Shown piece by piece: positions 43,597-52,686 of a stretch of 64,000 bases of DNA. How positions within the stretch are numbered: position 1 is the first letter of the stretch; each line of letters opens with the position of its first letter. The stretch is from Vibrio atlanticus. Its GTDB lineage: Bacteria > Pseudomonadota > Gammaproteobacteria > Enterobacterales > Vibrionaceae. Where the stretch lies: contig NZ_AP025460.1 in the NCBI RefSeq assembly GCF_024347315.1, forward strand, positions 1,736,001-1,800,000. Direction: 5' to 3'. Both the position numbers and the translations under genes were made by a program. The notes beneath the pieces were generated by a model. It made no database searches and was not told the origin of the DNA. It worked only from the letters and a program-made list of their open reading frames with translations.

Positions 43597-44775
43597 ATGA
43601 CCTTTAAACCTTTAGCACTAAGTAGCCTGATACTTGTTTCTACGACGACACACGCCGTCAGCTTTATCGATGAAATTGATGGCCAACTCGATATGGGAGA
43701 ATACCTCGCAGAAAATGCCTACGGTTTTCTTCCTGTTCCAATTCTAATTACAGAGCCTGCGGTAGGATACGGTGGCGGCTTCACTGGTATCTTCATGCAC
43801 GAATCTGAAGAGCAAAAAAACACACGTAAAGAACTCGCCGAAAAATCCATCGATGGTGGCGCCCAGCTTCTCACCCCTGCAATCACTGCGATTGGCGGCT
43901 TTGCGACAGAGAATGGCACTTGGATGGCGTTTGTTGGTCACAAGCGCAGTTGGAATGAGGACTCAATACGCTATCTTGGTGGATTAGGTTATGGCGATAT
44001 CAACATGACCTTTTATAGACAAAGCTCTCCGAACGCCTTGTCTCCACTCGATCCAAACGAAGGTGTTGAGCTAGGACTCAAAGGCATGGGCGGGATACAG
44101 AAACTCCAATTTAGAGTACCCGACTCCCAATGGTTACTGGGGGTTTCTCAACAGTTCTTCGCACCAACACTCTCACTTAATAATCATCCTAAAGCGCAAG
44201 AAATCTTAAACAACATTGGCAACACGTCACCGACCTCTTCCGGTTTGGGTCTAATCGCTGAATACGACAGCAAGAACAGCTTCTTGAATCCGACGCAAGG
44301 ATACAACTATGTCGCGGAATACCTTTGGTTTGGTGATGCCATTGGCAGTGATTACACCTATCAAACGTTTAATTTGGAAGGGCTGAATTATTGGGAGTTA
44401 AACAAGGAGTGGAACTTAGCGTTGCGAGGACAGTACAAATCATTGTCGACCAACGAACGAGTGCTTTCACCTCAATATTACCCAGACATTGAACTCAGGG
44501 GTATCGCCCGTAATCGTTATCAAGGTGAACACACGGTCGCGGCAGAAGTTCAAGTAAGCAAACAGTGGACACCACGTTGGTCAACCGCGGTGTTTACGGG
44601 AATTGGCTATGCGGGTGACAGCGATAAAGACATGTTTGGTCAAAGCTCTCACGCGGCTTACGGTGTCGGTTTCCGATACCTTATCGCAAGGCGCTATGGT
44701 TTGATTTCAGGGATTGATATTGCGTTCAGTGAAGAAGATACCGCGCTCTACTTCCAAGTCGGTGCGGGTATCTAA
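43597..44775 (+). CDS. BamA/TamA-like outer-membrane beta-barrel protein
   Basis: 392 residues. A signal peptide (ending THAVS) is followed by a strand-rich barrel of the bacterial surface antigen type: GFLPVPILITEPAVGYGGG, a loop of charged residues, EYDSKNSFLNPTQGYNYVAEY (a block conserved in Omp85 barrels) and GVGFRYLIARRYGLISGIDIAF. No POTRA domains precede it, so it is a lone barrel. The usual terminal Phe is replaced by Ile. Function unknown; it could be a porin-like protein or a lipase-type partner. Confidence 0.8.
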   Translation: MTFKPLALSSLILVSTTTHAVSFIDEIDGQLDMGEYLAENAYGFLPVPILITEPAVGYGGGFTGIFMHESEEQKNTRKELAEKSIDGGAQLLTPAITAIGGFATENGTWMAFVGHKRSWNEDSIRYLGGLGYGDINMTFYRQSSPNALSPLDPNEGVELGLKGMGGIQKLQFRVPDSQWLLGVSQQFFAPTLSLNNHPKAQEILNNIGNTSPTSSGLGLIAEYDSKNSFLNPTQGYNYVAEYLWFGDAIGSDYTYQTFNLEGLNYWELNKEWNLALRGQYKSLSTNERVLSPQYYPDIELRGIARNRYQGEHTVAAEVQVSKQWTPRWSTAVFTGIGYAGDSDKDMFGQSSHAAYGVGFRYLIARRYGLISGIDIAFSEEDTALYFQVGAGI

Positions 44776-44844
44776 TTCATTACGCTGTGCTTACCCGATA
44801 AACTAAAGCAGTAGCGTTAAGACAAAGCGCTCCGGTAACAATAA

Positions 44845-45471
44845 TTACTTGAGTGCTTTCCAGTATTGATAAAGTCCATCGATATCTGAAGAGCACATCA
44901 ACGACATTGCGCCTTTGATTTGTTCTTCGCTCCACTCCCACCATTTCATTTCTAACAACTGAGCAATTTCAGTTTCATTGAAACGATAGCGGATGTGACG
45001 CGCAGGGTTTGAACCAACAATCGAGTATGGCGCTACGTCTTTAGTCACAACTGCTAGACTTGCGATGATGGCTCCGTCACCGACCTTAACACCACTCATG
45101 ATCATGGCTTCTGTGCCAATCCACACATCGTTACCAATCACGGTATCACCCGAGCGTTCAAAGCCGTCTATCGCGCCTTCAAACTTCTCATCGTCTTGAT
45201 AGAAGAACGGGAAGGTACTCACCCATTGATTTTGGTGACCTTGGTTGCCCGCCATCATAAACACGGCGCCAGAACCAATCGAGCAATAGCTACCAATGAT
45301 CAGCTGATCGATATCGGTTCTATCCGGTAATAGGTAACGCGCACAGTCATCAAAGCTGTGGTTATGGTAGTAACCTGAGTAATAACTGTGCTCGCCCACG
45401 ATGATGTTTGGGTTGGTCACCTGTTCTTTGAGTGACTTTCCAACAAACGGGCTTTCGAAATAATTTTTCAT
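44845..45471 (-). CDS. catB: CatB-type O-acetyltransferase (xenobiotic acetyltransferase)
   Basis: 208 residues, a left-handed beta-helix hexapeptide-repeat trimer of the type B chloramphenicol acetyltransferase family. Visible are [32 protein letters not shown], the catalytic His loop [10 protein letters not shown], and the repeat section [28 protein letters not shown]. Family length is 209-212. It probably acetylates chloramphenicol or a natural hydroxyl acceptor. CatB genes occur in Vibrio integrons; a clear attC was not found beside this one. Confidence 0.88.
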   Translation of the reverse strand: MKNYFESPFVGKSLKEQVTNPNIIVGEHSYYSGYYHNHSFDDCARYLLPDRTDIDQLIIGSYCSIGSGAVFMMAGNQGHQNQWVSTFPFFYQDDEKFEGAIDGFERSGDTVIGNDVWIGTEAMIMSGVKVGDGAIIASLAVVTKDVAPYSIVGSNPARHIRYRFNETEIAQLLEMKWWEWSEEQIKGAMSLMCSSDIDGLYQYWKALK

Positions 45472-45564
45472 GTTTGTACTCTTAGTTTCGTTCTTTTAGT
45501 TAGGTACTTTTGTTGCGTGTTTATGGTTTTAACTGGTTTATCTTAGTGTAAAGGCCAACGTGCC

Positions 45565-46296
45565 CTATCGACCGCCCGCAATATCAATAAATGAGCCGGT
45601 TACATAAGAAGCTTCGTCTGACAATAACCACGCGATAGAGTTAGCCACCTCTTCTGGCGTGCCACCTCGTTGTAACGGCAGTTGCGAAGCTAGTCTGTCT
45701 ACGCGATCTGGCTCTCCGCCGTCTGCGTGCATCTCAGTATAAATACAGCCTGGCCTTACGCCATTCACTCGGATATTACGTGAAGCCAATTCAAGCGATA
45801 AGCCTTTGGTCAGTGAATCCATCGCACCTTTGGATGCTGCGTAATCCACATATTCAAACGGCGCACCTGTGCGAGAAGCGGCAGACGATACATTCACAAT
45901 CGAACCCGCGCCATCAGCTTGTTTAATAAAGGCTTTACTGCACAGAAAGCAGCTTGATACGTTGGATTTCATCACCTTTTCAAAGCGATCCAATTCAATA
46001 TCAACCAATGGTGACTGGGTAAACAAGATCCCGGCATTATTGACCAAGTGAGTGACTGGACCTAGCTTGTTACGAGCAATCTCAAACAAGGATTTCACAT
46101 CCGATTCAACAGACACATCCGCCCGAACACTGATAGCGGTTCCGCCTTGTTCGCGAATCTCGTTCACTAGATCTTCAGCTCGCGATTCATTGTGTATAAA
46201 GTTAACGCATACGGCATAGCCTTTACTGGCCAATAATTTAGACGTCGCTGCGCCAATCCCTCGGCTTCCGCCTGTTACAATCACTACCTTGCTCAA
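45565..46296 (-). CDS. SDR-family oxidoreductase
   Basis: 243 residues, classical SDR. NAD(P)-binding TGGSRGIGAATSKLL, NNAG at HLVNNAGILFTQ, and catalytic Ser-Tyr-Lys in VSSAASRTGAPFEYVDYAASKG. The C-terminal PGCIYTEMHADGGEPDRV and YVTGSFIDIAGG follow the FabG/YgfF pattern. NADP preference is suggested by the following basic region. The substrate is unknown. Confidence 0.88.
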   Translation of the reverse strand: MSKVVIVTGGSRGIGAATSKLLASKGYAVCVNFIHNESRAEDLVNEIREQGGTAISVRADVSVESDVKSLFEIARNKLGPVTHLVNNAGILFTQSPLVDIELDRFEKVMKSNVSSCFLCSKAFIKQADGAGSIVNVSSAASRTGAPFEYVDYAASKGAMDSLTKGLSLELASRNIRVNGVRPGCIYTEMHADGGEPDRVDRLASQLPLQRGGTPEEVANSIAWLLSDEASYVTGSFIDIAGGR

Positions 46297-46322
46297 TGAA
46301 ACCTCCTAATGCCACTTGTTTG

Positions 46323-46431
46323 TTATAACCTGATTTTTCGATGAAACCTGATCGTTCGATATAACCTGATTTTTCGTTACAAACTGATCGTATCGATACA
46401 AACTAATTGCTCGATACAACCTGAACCCACT
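46323..46431. repeat. Degenerate 18-19-bp tandem repeats
   Basis: About six units of the form TAYAACCTGATNNTTCGA, beginning TATAACCTGATTTTTCGA and ending TACAACCTGAAC. They fill the gap between the SDR gene and the SnoaL-like gene and run into the 3' end of the latter, encoding its last residues (VVSSN). Confidence 0.7.
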
Positions 46432-46786
46432 GCGATCGCCACGCCGGCGCTTCGAATGGGTCTGGCCAAAACTCAGTTTGCTTTTGAATTAAACCATCAA
46501 CAACCGTGTGAAAGGTAATCACTCGGTCTTTCAATACACTGTCAGTAACCGAAACGTCCGTTACTACGGAATCTCCTTCACAGACAATCGAATTCAGGGT
46601 GAATTCCCAAACACCATTGGCTGGGTATTCAGAGTTGATTGCCGTAAAGTTATCGCGCCCTAATGTGAGTTCAGATGACTGAGGCCAATAGCCTTCAAAA
46701 TCTGCGGCTAGCCATTCACTTGCCTTGGCAAAATCATTACTGCGCATTGCATCCCAAAAACCTAATACCACTTCTTTTGGTGTCAT
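46403..46786 (-). CDS. SnoaL-like (NTF2 fold) protein
   Basis: 127 residues. The N-terminal helices (VVLGFWDAMRSNDFAKASEWLA) and a cone-shaped beta sheet (FEGYWPQSSELTLGRDNF, VVTDVSVTDSVLKDRVITFHTVVDG, LIQKQTEFWPDPF) are typical of nuclear-transport-factor-2-like proteins annotated as SnoaL-like. It could be a small isomerase or binding protein. The last five codons come from the tandem repeat array. Confidence 0.75.
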   Translation of the reverse strand: MTPKEVVLGFWDAMRSNDFAKASEWLAADFEGYWPQSSELTLGRDNFTAINSEYPANGVWEFTLNSIVCEGDSVVTDVSVTDSVLKDRVITFHTVVDGLIQKQTEFWPDPFEAPAWRSQWVQVVSSN

Positions 46787-46882
46787 TATTCTTCCTTAAA
46801 ATCGTTCAGTTATAACGAATTTTTTACATAGCTATTTAGGTACGTGAAGAGATCGCTTTAAGCGTACTTAAACTATATACCT

Positions 46883-47599
46883 CTACGTATACTTACCGAT
46901 GATCGTTAAAAGATCATCGACATGGTTGGCAATGTAATCGGGCTTGGTTTGCCAGTTTTCAGGCTCAGATCGGCTATAACCGGCAGCCACCGCAATCACT
47001 TTTGCATTGTTACCCAATGCTGCTTCAATATTGCGAGCAAACTGTGTATCCGCTTCATGGTCACCGATGTACATCAAACAAAGCTCGTTAGACTGATCGG
47101 CGCCAAATATGTTCTCAACACATTTCACGCCACCAAACGGGTGTGGCTTTTGGTGGCCGTTCGAGACATCGTCATAGCCCACTACCGATTTAAACAAACC
47201 GCCAATGCCATAACTGTCTAGTACACCACGAATATTCAATTGAGAGTTTTGAGAACAGATCCCATGAGGGAGATGAGCAAACTGACTTACCACAGTGTTC
47301 ATCCCGTCAAACAAGGCGACCGCAGTTTGGTTTTTCTCTTGATGCTCTGCCCACATTCCACCGGCGATCAACATTTCGTCATGTGATAGGCCGTAATAAT
47401 CGACATATAAAGCTTGCCAGTTTTTAGCACCATGGTTGGCTTCGTGATAAAGCGTTTCGCTCAGCAGATATTTAGGTAAGTTCTCACCTGATAAGCGTGG
47501 CGCGACCACAGAGATAATATCTTTAGTAATTGCGATATTCTTTGGAACTGAATTCACTAAGGTTCCATCGTAATCCCACAGGATGGCATCTAACTTCAT
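46883..47599 (-). CDS. HAD-superfamily hydrolase, phosphatase type
   Basis: 238 residues. Motif I is DYDGTLVNSVP; a helical cap follows; motif II lies at HGICSQNSQ, motif III is in GHQKPHPFG and motif IV is YIGDHEADTQFARN. It is a class C1-cap phosphatase of the Gph/PgmB kind. ACCCC precedes the ATG only weakly. Alone on the minus strand before the divergent SEC-C gene. Confidence 0.82.
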   Translation of the reverse strand: MKLDAILWDYDGTLVNSVPKNIAITKDIISVVAPRLSGENLPKYLLSETLYHEANHGAKNWQALYVDYYGLSHDEMLIAGGMWAEHQEKNQTAVALFDGMNTVVSQFAHLPHGICSQNSQLNIRGVLDSYGIGGLFKSVVGYDDVSNGHQKPHPFGGVKCVENIFGADQSNELCLMYIGDHEADTQFARNIEAALGNNAKVIAVAAGYSRSEPENWQTKPDYIANHVDDLLTIIGKYT

Positions 47600-47784
47600 G
47601 GGGTATCTCGTTGTTTAAATTGACGATTTCAATTTATCACTTGAGGCCCTGTTAAGGGAAATCTTATTGTCTTGAGTTTCAAAATTAGTCTAATTAGAAC
47701 AAAGCAATAAAACAAATAATTGCTGGCAAACAAAAACCAACAATCTTTACTCACATCACTGCTTTATCAATTGGAATATATGCG

Positions 47785-47790
47785 TATAAT
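47785..47790 (+). promoter_or_regulatory. Consensus -10 box before the SEC-C gene
   Basis: TATAAT at 47785-47790, with the weaker CTTTAT 17 bases upstream, about 60 bp before the ATG at 47853. The -10 is a perfect match; the -35 is poor. Confidence 0.5.
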
Positions 47791-47852
47791 CCCCCGCTCT
47801 ATAACGCTACCTAGCATAGGAATAGCGTCATCCCAAATTTTGTGAGTACCCA

Positions 47853-48185
47853 ATGTCGAAACTATTTTTCAAAGGCCGTATCGAAACAAGACAGAACCAC
47901 GTTCTTGCTGGCTACAATGTAAACCGCGATGTTAAAGTGGGTACTGAAGAGTCACCAGTTGCTGTAATGGTTCAAACTGAAGCTCGTAAAGCAGAAGTTG
48001 AAGCAATCGCGGCCGAGCATTCAATCTTTGTTACTGTATCTGTTGATGCAACTAAAGAAGAAAACACGCTTGAGTTCGACACGTTGCTAAACAAGCCAAA
48101 AACAATGACGTTCGAAAAGACACCTAACCGTAACGACCCATGTTCTTGCGGTAGCGGTAAGAAATACAAGAAGTGTTGTGCATAA
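47853..48185 (+). CDS. PBPRA1643-type SWIM/SEC-C metal-binding protein
   Basis: 110 residues. The C-terminal SEC-C motif [16 protein letters not shown] binds zinc, as in SecA. The N-terminus ([18 protein letters not shown]) and overall length match the PBPRA1643 family of gammaproteobacteria. Function unknown. It is the only plus-strand gene in a long minus-strand stretch and has its own promoter and terminator. Confidence 0.88.
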   Translation: MSKLFFKGRIETRQNHVLAGYNVNRDVKVGTEESPVAVMVQTEARKAEVEAIAAEHSIFVTVSVDATKEENTLEFDTLLNKPKTMTFEKTPNRNDPCSCGSGKKYKKCCA

Positions 48186-48232
48186 GGCTTCTCACTCAAA
48201 CTGCCAATAGCACGATGAGTTAAGTAATACCT

Positions 48233-48267
48233 AACGGGAAGATCATTGATGATCTTCCCGTTTTTAT
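48233..48267 (+). terminator. Terminator of the SEC-C gene
   Basis: AACGGGAAGATCA (48233-48245), loop TTGA and TGATCTTCCCGTT (48250-48262) followed by TTT: a perfect 13-bp stem. Confidence 0.92.
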
Positions 48268-48290
48268 TTGCCTAAGCCAAACTTACAAAC

Positions 48291-48533
48291 TCAGTCGAGG
48301 TTGTCTGGTGTATTCAGATATGTTCCACATTGGGTACATTTGTAATCACCTGTTGCGCCCGAACCTGTTACACCAAAAGATAGAAGCTCCGATAAAATTC
48401 GTTGGAGTAAGCTCGGTTCTTTATCTTCAGCTTGTGGTGCCTTTTGCATTTGGCTACTGAACATCGTGTACCTATGCAGTGTAAGTTCCTTACAGTTACA
48501 GCAGAACGCTCTCGTCTTCTCACTTCCATACAT
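48291..48533 (-). CDS. Small zinc-ribbon protein, CxxC-x3-TxH family (copy 3)
   Basis: 80 residues: CCNCKELTLHRY near the N-terminus, a helical middle (SLLQRILSELLSFGV), and CTQCGTYLNTPDNLD. It shares the order and spacing of the other three copies in the window. Function unknown. Confidence 0.6.
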   Translation of the reverse strand: MYGSEKTRAFCCNCKELTLHRYTMFSSQMQKAPQAEDKEPSLLQRILSELLSFGVTGSGATGDYKCTQCGTYLNTPDNLD

Positions 48534-48676
48534 AATATCTATAGCCTTAACTCAAAGCACAAATTAAACACAAATTAAACACATGGCAAATATGCCACAT
48601 GTTGAGTTAAATCTAAATATATTCATGAAGTTATGAGCAAATTAAAGCGTTTCAAAGAAAGGTAAGTTCTCACCTG

Positions 48677-49192
48677 TTAAGTGACGTGTTGGCGGACAAA
48701 GTTATTCAATTCACTCACGCTTCTGATGATGTGAACCTCTTTCTCTTTTGCGCGTAATTCTAACCGTAGTCTAAAGTCGTCATTCCAAAACTTAGGGCAC
48801 AGTTTTAGTGTCTTGTAACTTTGTATCGTGCCTTTTATCACTGAGCTTCCATCAGGCCAGCCTTCAGGTTTAACGAACAACCCTTTGAGCATTCGCTTGG
48901 TAACAAACCAGTAGCTAATTGGATAAGGAAGGTCGATATAAACCAAAGTATCTGCGGCTTCTAAACGTGTGTTGAATGAGCCTAGAGGGCCAAAACCATC
49001 GATGATCCAGCTTTCAGAATTGATTATGTTGTCGTGTGCTAGGTCGAACACTTCACGCTCAACAAACTCTCCGCTGGCCTTATAAACAATAGAGTCCAAC
49101 TGGTGAAGCTCTATGCCTGTAGCTAGTGCTAACGCTTTGCTGATTGTGGACTTTCCACTCCCAGGCTTGCCAAAAACCGCGACCTTTTTCAT
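48677..49192 (-). CDS. P-loop kinase, adenylate-kinase-like
   Basis: 171 residues from the ATG at 49192, chosen for GAGGAAG upstream. The Walker A motif is FGKPGSGKSTISK and a thymidylate/adenylate-kinase-like lid follows (WIIDGFGPLGSFNTRLEAADT, then YIDLPYPISYWFVTKRM). It resembles the FlaR/topology-modulation family of small nucleotide kinases. The acceptor is unknown. Confidence 0.75.
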   Translation of the reverse strand: MKKVAVFGKPGSGKSTISKALALATGIELHQLDSIVYKASGEFVEREVFDLAHDNIINSESWIIDGFGPLGSFNTRLEAADTLVYIDLPYPISYWFVTKRMLKGLFVKPEGWPDGSSVIKGTIQSYKTLKLCPKFWNDDFRLRLELRAKEKEVHIIRSVSELNNFVRQHVT

Positions 49193-49232
49193 ATGACTTC
49201 CTCTATTCAGATAAAACCCATAAGACAGCGAC

Positions 49233-49258
49233 AAAAAACCCACCTTACGGGTGGGTTC
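49233..49258 (-). terminator. Terminator for the DUF302 gene
   Basis: AACCCACC, loop and GGTGGGTT with TTTTTT on the minus strand. It lies about 200 bp downstream of the 49459 gene and shortly before the kinase gene. Confidence 0.7.
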
Positions 49259-49458
49259 GATAAACAAAGCGCATCAACAATCCCACCATTCCTATGGAAT
49301 GATGATAATTCGTTGGTTAGATGACGCTAAATTCAGTTTCATAACACTACTTTTATATATTGTTGCTTAGTTGTCAATGCAGCCAAACGTTGATTGGGAA
49401 GCTATATCATCGTCAAGTCGCACCCATTAATGGTCTAAATGAGTGCTTATTGGCTCGG

Positions 49459-49917
49459 TTATTCAGCTTTCGCCACTGTCGCTTCTGAAAGCTTGCTTAG
49501 TACACCCGATATCTTCTTAACCACTTCGTCACAGCCATTGATTGCGTGACGCTCTACCAAGTAATTAGGATCGTTGTAAGATAGCCATACTTCTTTATTA
49601 GAATCCTCAGTGACTAATACCTTCTGCGGTAAATCTATCGCGACATCTTGAGCGCATTGCATTAATGGTGTCCCTACTTTTGGGTTACCAAAGATGATGA
49701 CTTCCGTTGGTCTCAATTCAAGATCGACCTTACTCGCATTTTTCTGATGGTCGATTCTCGCAAACAAGGTCAAACCTTTGCTTTTGGCGATTTCTTCAAA
49801 GCGGTCAGCGGTCTCTTTCACTGAGTAATTACTTTGGTATTTAATCAAACCATCAGAAGCCGCAGCTGAAAATGATGCCGAGAGTAAAATGGCGCATAGT
49901 GGTAGTAATTTTTTCAT
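49459..49917 (-). CDS. Secreted DUF302 protein
   Basis: 152 residues. The start is the ATG at 49917 with GAGGTG upstream; a GTG two codons earlier is possible. A signal peptide (MKKLLPLCAILLSASFSAAAS) is followed by the DUF302 fold: YSVKETADRFEEIAKSKGLTLFARIDH and VIIFGNPKVGTPLMQCAQDVAIDLPQK. DUF302 proteins are periplasmic with no established activity. Confidence 0.85.
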   Translation of the reverse strand: MKKLLPLCAILLSASFSAAASDGLIKYQSNYSVKETADRFEEIAKSKGLTLFARIDHQKNASKVDLELRPTEVIIFGNPKVGTPLMQCAQDVAIDLPQKVLVTEDSNKEVWLSYNDPNYLVERHAINGCDEVVKKISGVLSKLSEATVAKAE

Positions 49918-50098
49918 CGTCACCTCTGAGATTTAGCCTAATCAAACTTACATTCATAGCGCCACTTCTTAAATCAGTGACGCAACCCATGTCAGTATAG
50001 ACGCGTTTCCATTCTCAGTTTGCAGAGAGGATCACTTTTCTAATGCGTCTTATTATCATCGGTTTAGGTAGGAATTGTTTCAAAAGCTAAACACACAA

Positions 50099-50356
50099 TC
50101 AGTGCCACGACTTAGTCCCGCATTTTTCACACTGGTATTCGTAATCACTGTCGACATAAAAACCAGGAACATTATGATCACCTTTAAACAATAACGTCAT
50201 CAGGTACTCCATCAACACGCCTAGCTTCCATTGTTTCTTTTCAGATTCAGCGTCCGCTTTAGATTCAGCATCGGAAGCGTTAACAGCAAGGTGCGGGGTA
50301 AGTGCGTTGCACTGCTCACAGTGATAAGGGTGTTTAATATACTTATTATCAAGCAT
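50099..50356 (-). CDS. Small zinc-ribbon protein, CxxC-x3-TxH family (copy 4)
   Basis: 85 residues: CEQCNALTPHLA, a polar Asp/Ala/Glu stretch, a hydrophobic LGVLMEYLMTLLF, and CEKCGTKSWH. Layout as in copies at 14546, 42387 and 48291. Function unknown. Confidence 0.6.
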   Translation of the reverse strand: MLDNKYIKHPYHCEQCNALTPHLAVNASDAESKADAESEKKQWKLGVLMEYLMTLLFKGDHNVPGFYVDSDYEYQCEKCGTKSWH

Positions 50357-50555
50357 TTATATAAGCCAACTAACATTTATAAAGTTGATGCATACTAACA
50401 ACTTATCACTCGGTTCTCGAACTTATTGTTGTCCATTAGAGTTTTATTAGAAAGAAATGAGACACAAGATAATACCATGTGTCATGCATCTACTTTAATT
50501 GGCATTGCGGTGTTCAATAGCAGAACAAAAAGAGTAACCGTGTATCGTTTGAAAT

Positions 50556-50948
50556 TTAGTTAAGCGCTTTAATTAGAACCGTGTATTTCCACAGGTTTGC
50601 TTCATCTTCTCCAAGCTCGATACTTGCTTCTCCACCCTCTTTATCAAGAATAAAAACAGGCATCTCACTACTAGACTCACCATTTTCATAATCGCATGAC
50701 ATTTTGGCCTCTAATAGAATAGCGTTAGCTTCATGCTTAGAAAGAACACCCGAATAAATGCATTCTTCAGTTTGAGATGAGACTTCCTGTCCGAAAGAGT
50801 CGAACTTAAAGGTTGGGAAGTTGAGTTTTGATTCAGAATCCTCGATAGTGACCGACACTTGGTAATCGATCGCTTCAATATTGGTATTGGTTGCAAATGC
50901 ACTACCAGAAACACTAAGCAACAATAAAGCTAAAGCAGTGGTTTTCAT
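50556..50948 (-). CDS. Hypothetical secreted protein
   Basis: 130 residues with a clear signal peptide (MKTTALALLLLSVSGSAFA). The mature part is acidic, strand-rich, and has two cysteines (EECIYSG, MSCDYEN) that could form a disulfide in the periplasm. The family is not recognised. A poor GAATAAG precedes the ATG. Confidence 0.6.
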   Translation of the reverse strand: MKTTALALLLLSVSGSAFATNTNIEAIDYQVSVTIEDSESKLNFPTFKFDSFGQEVSSQTEECIYSGVLSKHEANAILLEAKMSCDYENGESSSEMPVFILDKEGGEASIELGEDEANLWKYTVLIKALN

Positions 50949-51070
50949 GTGGTTCTTATTCCTTTAACAATGGGCTTGCTACGCTGAAGTAACACTATGA
51001 ATTCCTGAGTTTAATTTAAACGTTGTTAGGTTGAAACTTCTTTGTCATTACTTGGCAAGATAGTTAATTT

Positions 51071-51652
51071 TTACTTTAATAACCCTTTGTCCGCAGCCCC
51101 TTCAAGTTGCACTTCTAGTTCATTCCATAAAGCACGACTGCCTTTAGAAATACGCTCGCCATTGAAGGTCAGTACTTTGTTTTTGGATATGTTGTGCTTC
51201 TTCCAGCTGTGACCACCACCATGGATGTTATGAAGCAAAGGTGGCACTCTATCGATCGCCTTACCAAATCTAGCTTCCGGTGACTCACCCGCTTCGAACT
51301 CAAGCCATAAATCCAAATACTCGCTTCTTGAATGGCTCGGCAATGATTTCAGCAAACGCTCAACGCAGTTTCTCTCTTTGAGCTTGTTTTCTTCGGTTTC
51401 ACTGGCATAAATGATGGTGTCTCCGGCATCGATTTCCCCAAGGTCATGTATCAGCAACATCTTCATCACTCGGGTAATATCGATTTCTTCATTGGCATAG
51501 TCTTTCAACATAAGTGCGCTCAAACAGACATGCCAACTGTGCTCGGCCGAGTTTTCATATCGGTCCAATCCAACCGGTTTTGTTTGTCGATGAACATCCT
51601 TTAATTGTTCAATTTCGACCATGAATTGCAGAATGCCTTTGATTTCTTCCAC
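51071..51652 (-). CDS. HD-domain hydrolase, YfbR-like
   Basis: 193 residues from a GTG at 51652, the start with AAGGA at good spacing; the ATG-like start 18 codons earlier lacks one. HD motifs are seen in ENSAEHSWHVCLSALML, LLIHDLGEIDAGDT and a downstream Asp (KAIDRVPP). This is the HD_3 arrangement of 5'-nucleotidases acting on deoxynucleoside monophosphates. Metal-dependent; substrate inferred only. Confidence 0.8.
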   Translation of the reverse strand: MEEIKGILQFMVEIEQLKDVHRQTKPVGLDRYENSAEHSWHVCLSALMLKDYANEEIDITRVMKMLLIHDLGEIDAGDTIIYASETEENKLKERNCVERLLKSLPSHSRSEYLDLWLEFEAGESPEARFGKAIDRVPPLLHNIHGGGHSWKKHNISKNKVLTFNGERISKGSRALWNELEVQLEGAADKGLLK

Positions 51653-51718
51653 GATGAGCTTCCTTAACTTAAGTTGTGATTTAGCGGTGCGGAGGGTTAA
51701 CCTCACGAAAGAGAAGCG

Positions 51719-52126
51719 TTACTCCCAATGAACCGACATTTTGTAATACGCAACACCCGATTTTTCAAATTCAGAGCCTTCTACAGCCATCCCAAACTTT
51801 TGATAAAAACCTAAAGCCGTTGTACGCGCATCGCACCAAAAATATTGGATGTTTAAATCTTTGAGGTTAGAGATTACATGCTCAATCACGTTTGAACCTA
51901 TTCCCTGCCCTTGGAAATCAGGCAGCGTGGCAAACTTTCTCAGCCTCGCTTCATGGCCTTGGATATAGATAGACGCGACACAAACCAACTGCTCACCAAC
52001 AAACGCGCCGTAATGCGTTGCTTGTTCGTCATCTGGCACCATACAAAACGACATCGGTTTATCAGGCCAAAGCACTTGATGCCTAACCGGAAGTACCTCC
52101 GTCGCTGAAAGCTGTTTTATTTCCAT
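51719..52126 (-). CDS. GNAT N-acetyltransferase
   Basis: 135 residues. The acetyl-CoA loop is DFQGQGIGSNVIEHV, preceded by a strand (LRKFATLP) and followed by the C-terminal YFWCDARTTALGFYQKFGM. It resembles the ElaA-type small acetyltransferases. Substrate unknown. Confidence 0.82.
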   Translation of the reverse strand: MEIKQLSATEVLPVRHQVLWPDKPMSFCMVPDDEQATHYGAFVGEQLVCVASIYIQGHEARLRKFATLPDFQGQGIGSNVIEHVISNLKDLNIQYFWCDARTTALGFYQKFGMAVEGSEFEKSGVAYYKMSVHWE

Positions 52127-52211
52127 ATTCTCGGTTTAACTCCCGACTTGATGACCCTTGTTGTAATTGCAGCGCTTGTGATTGCCATGATTATTATTAC
52201 TAAGCTTATTA

Positions 52212-52634
52212 TTACCAAGCTTGGTACGTCATTAAGTGATAACGCTCTAATCCCTCTCCCTCTGTGGACGAGATAACAAAGCCTTGCGACTGATAAAAGC
52301 CAATCGCATTTTCATTGGCAGTCAAACACTTCAATGTCAGACCAGAGTAATGTTGTTTGCAGGTATTTAGTAAAGCAGAACCAGCCCCAGAACGTAGCGT
52401 TCGCGGGCAAACATAGAGGTGATGGATGAAACTCTCAGGTTCCCAAACAGAGGCAAAACCTAAAACCTTGTCGCCAGAAACAGCCACCCATATCTGCTCA
52501 CTTTCTGTATCTAATTCGAAATCGGATAACTCAAAAGCGTCGGCATCAGCCCAATGAAAGGTGTATTGTCTTGATTCTAGATAGAGCGCCTGTAAAGCGG
52601 TTAAATACTTGGGTTGATACCTTGTGACTTCCAT
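52212..52634 (-). CDS. GNAT N-acetyltransferase
   Basis: 140 residues. IHHLYVCPRTLRSGAGSALLNTC carries the acetyl-CoA pyrophosphate loop, and LKCLTANENAIGFYQSQGF is motif B. Upstream the motif DKVLGFASVWEP forms the central strand. Acceptor unknown. Confidence 0.82.
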   Translation of the reverse strand: MEVTRYQPKYLTALQALYLESRQYTFHWADADAFELSDFELDTESEQIWVAVSGDKVLGFASVWEPESFIHHLYVCPRTLRSGAGSALLNTCKQHYSGLTLKCLTANENAIGFYQSQGFVISSTEGEGLERYHLMTYQAW

Positions 52635-52686
52635 GTCGCTCCTGCCTATCCGTATGACTAGAATTAAGGTTGTTGACTAAGCTTTT

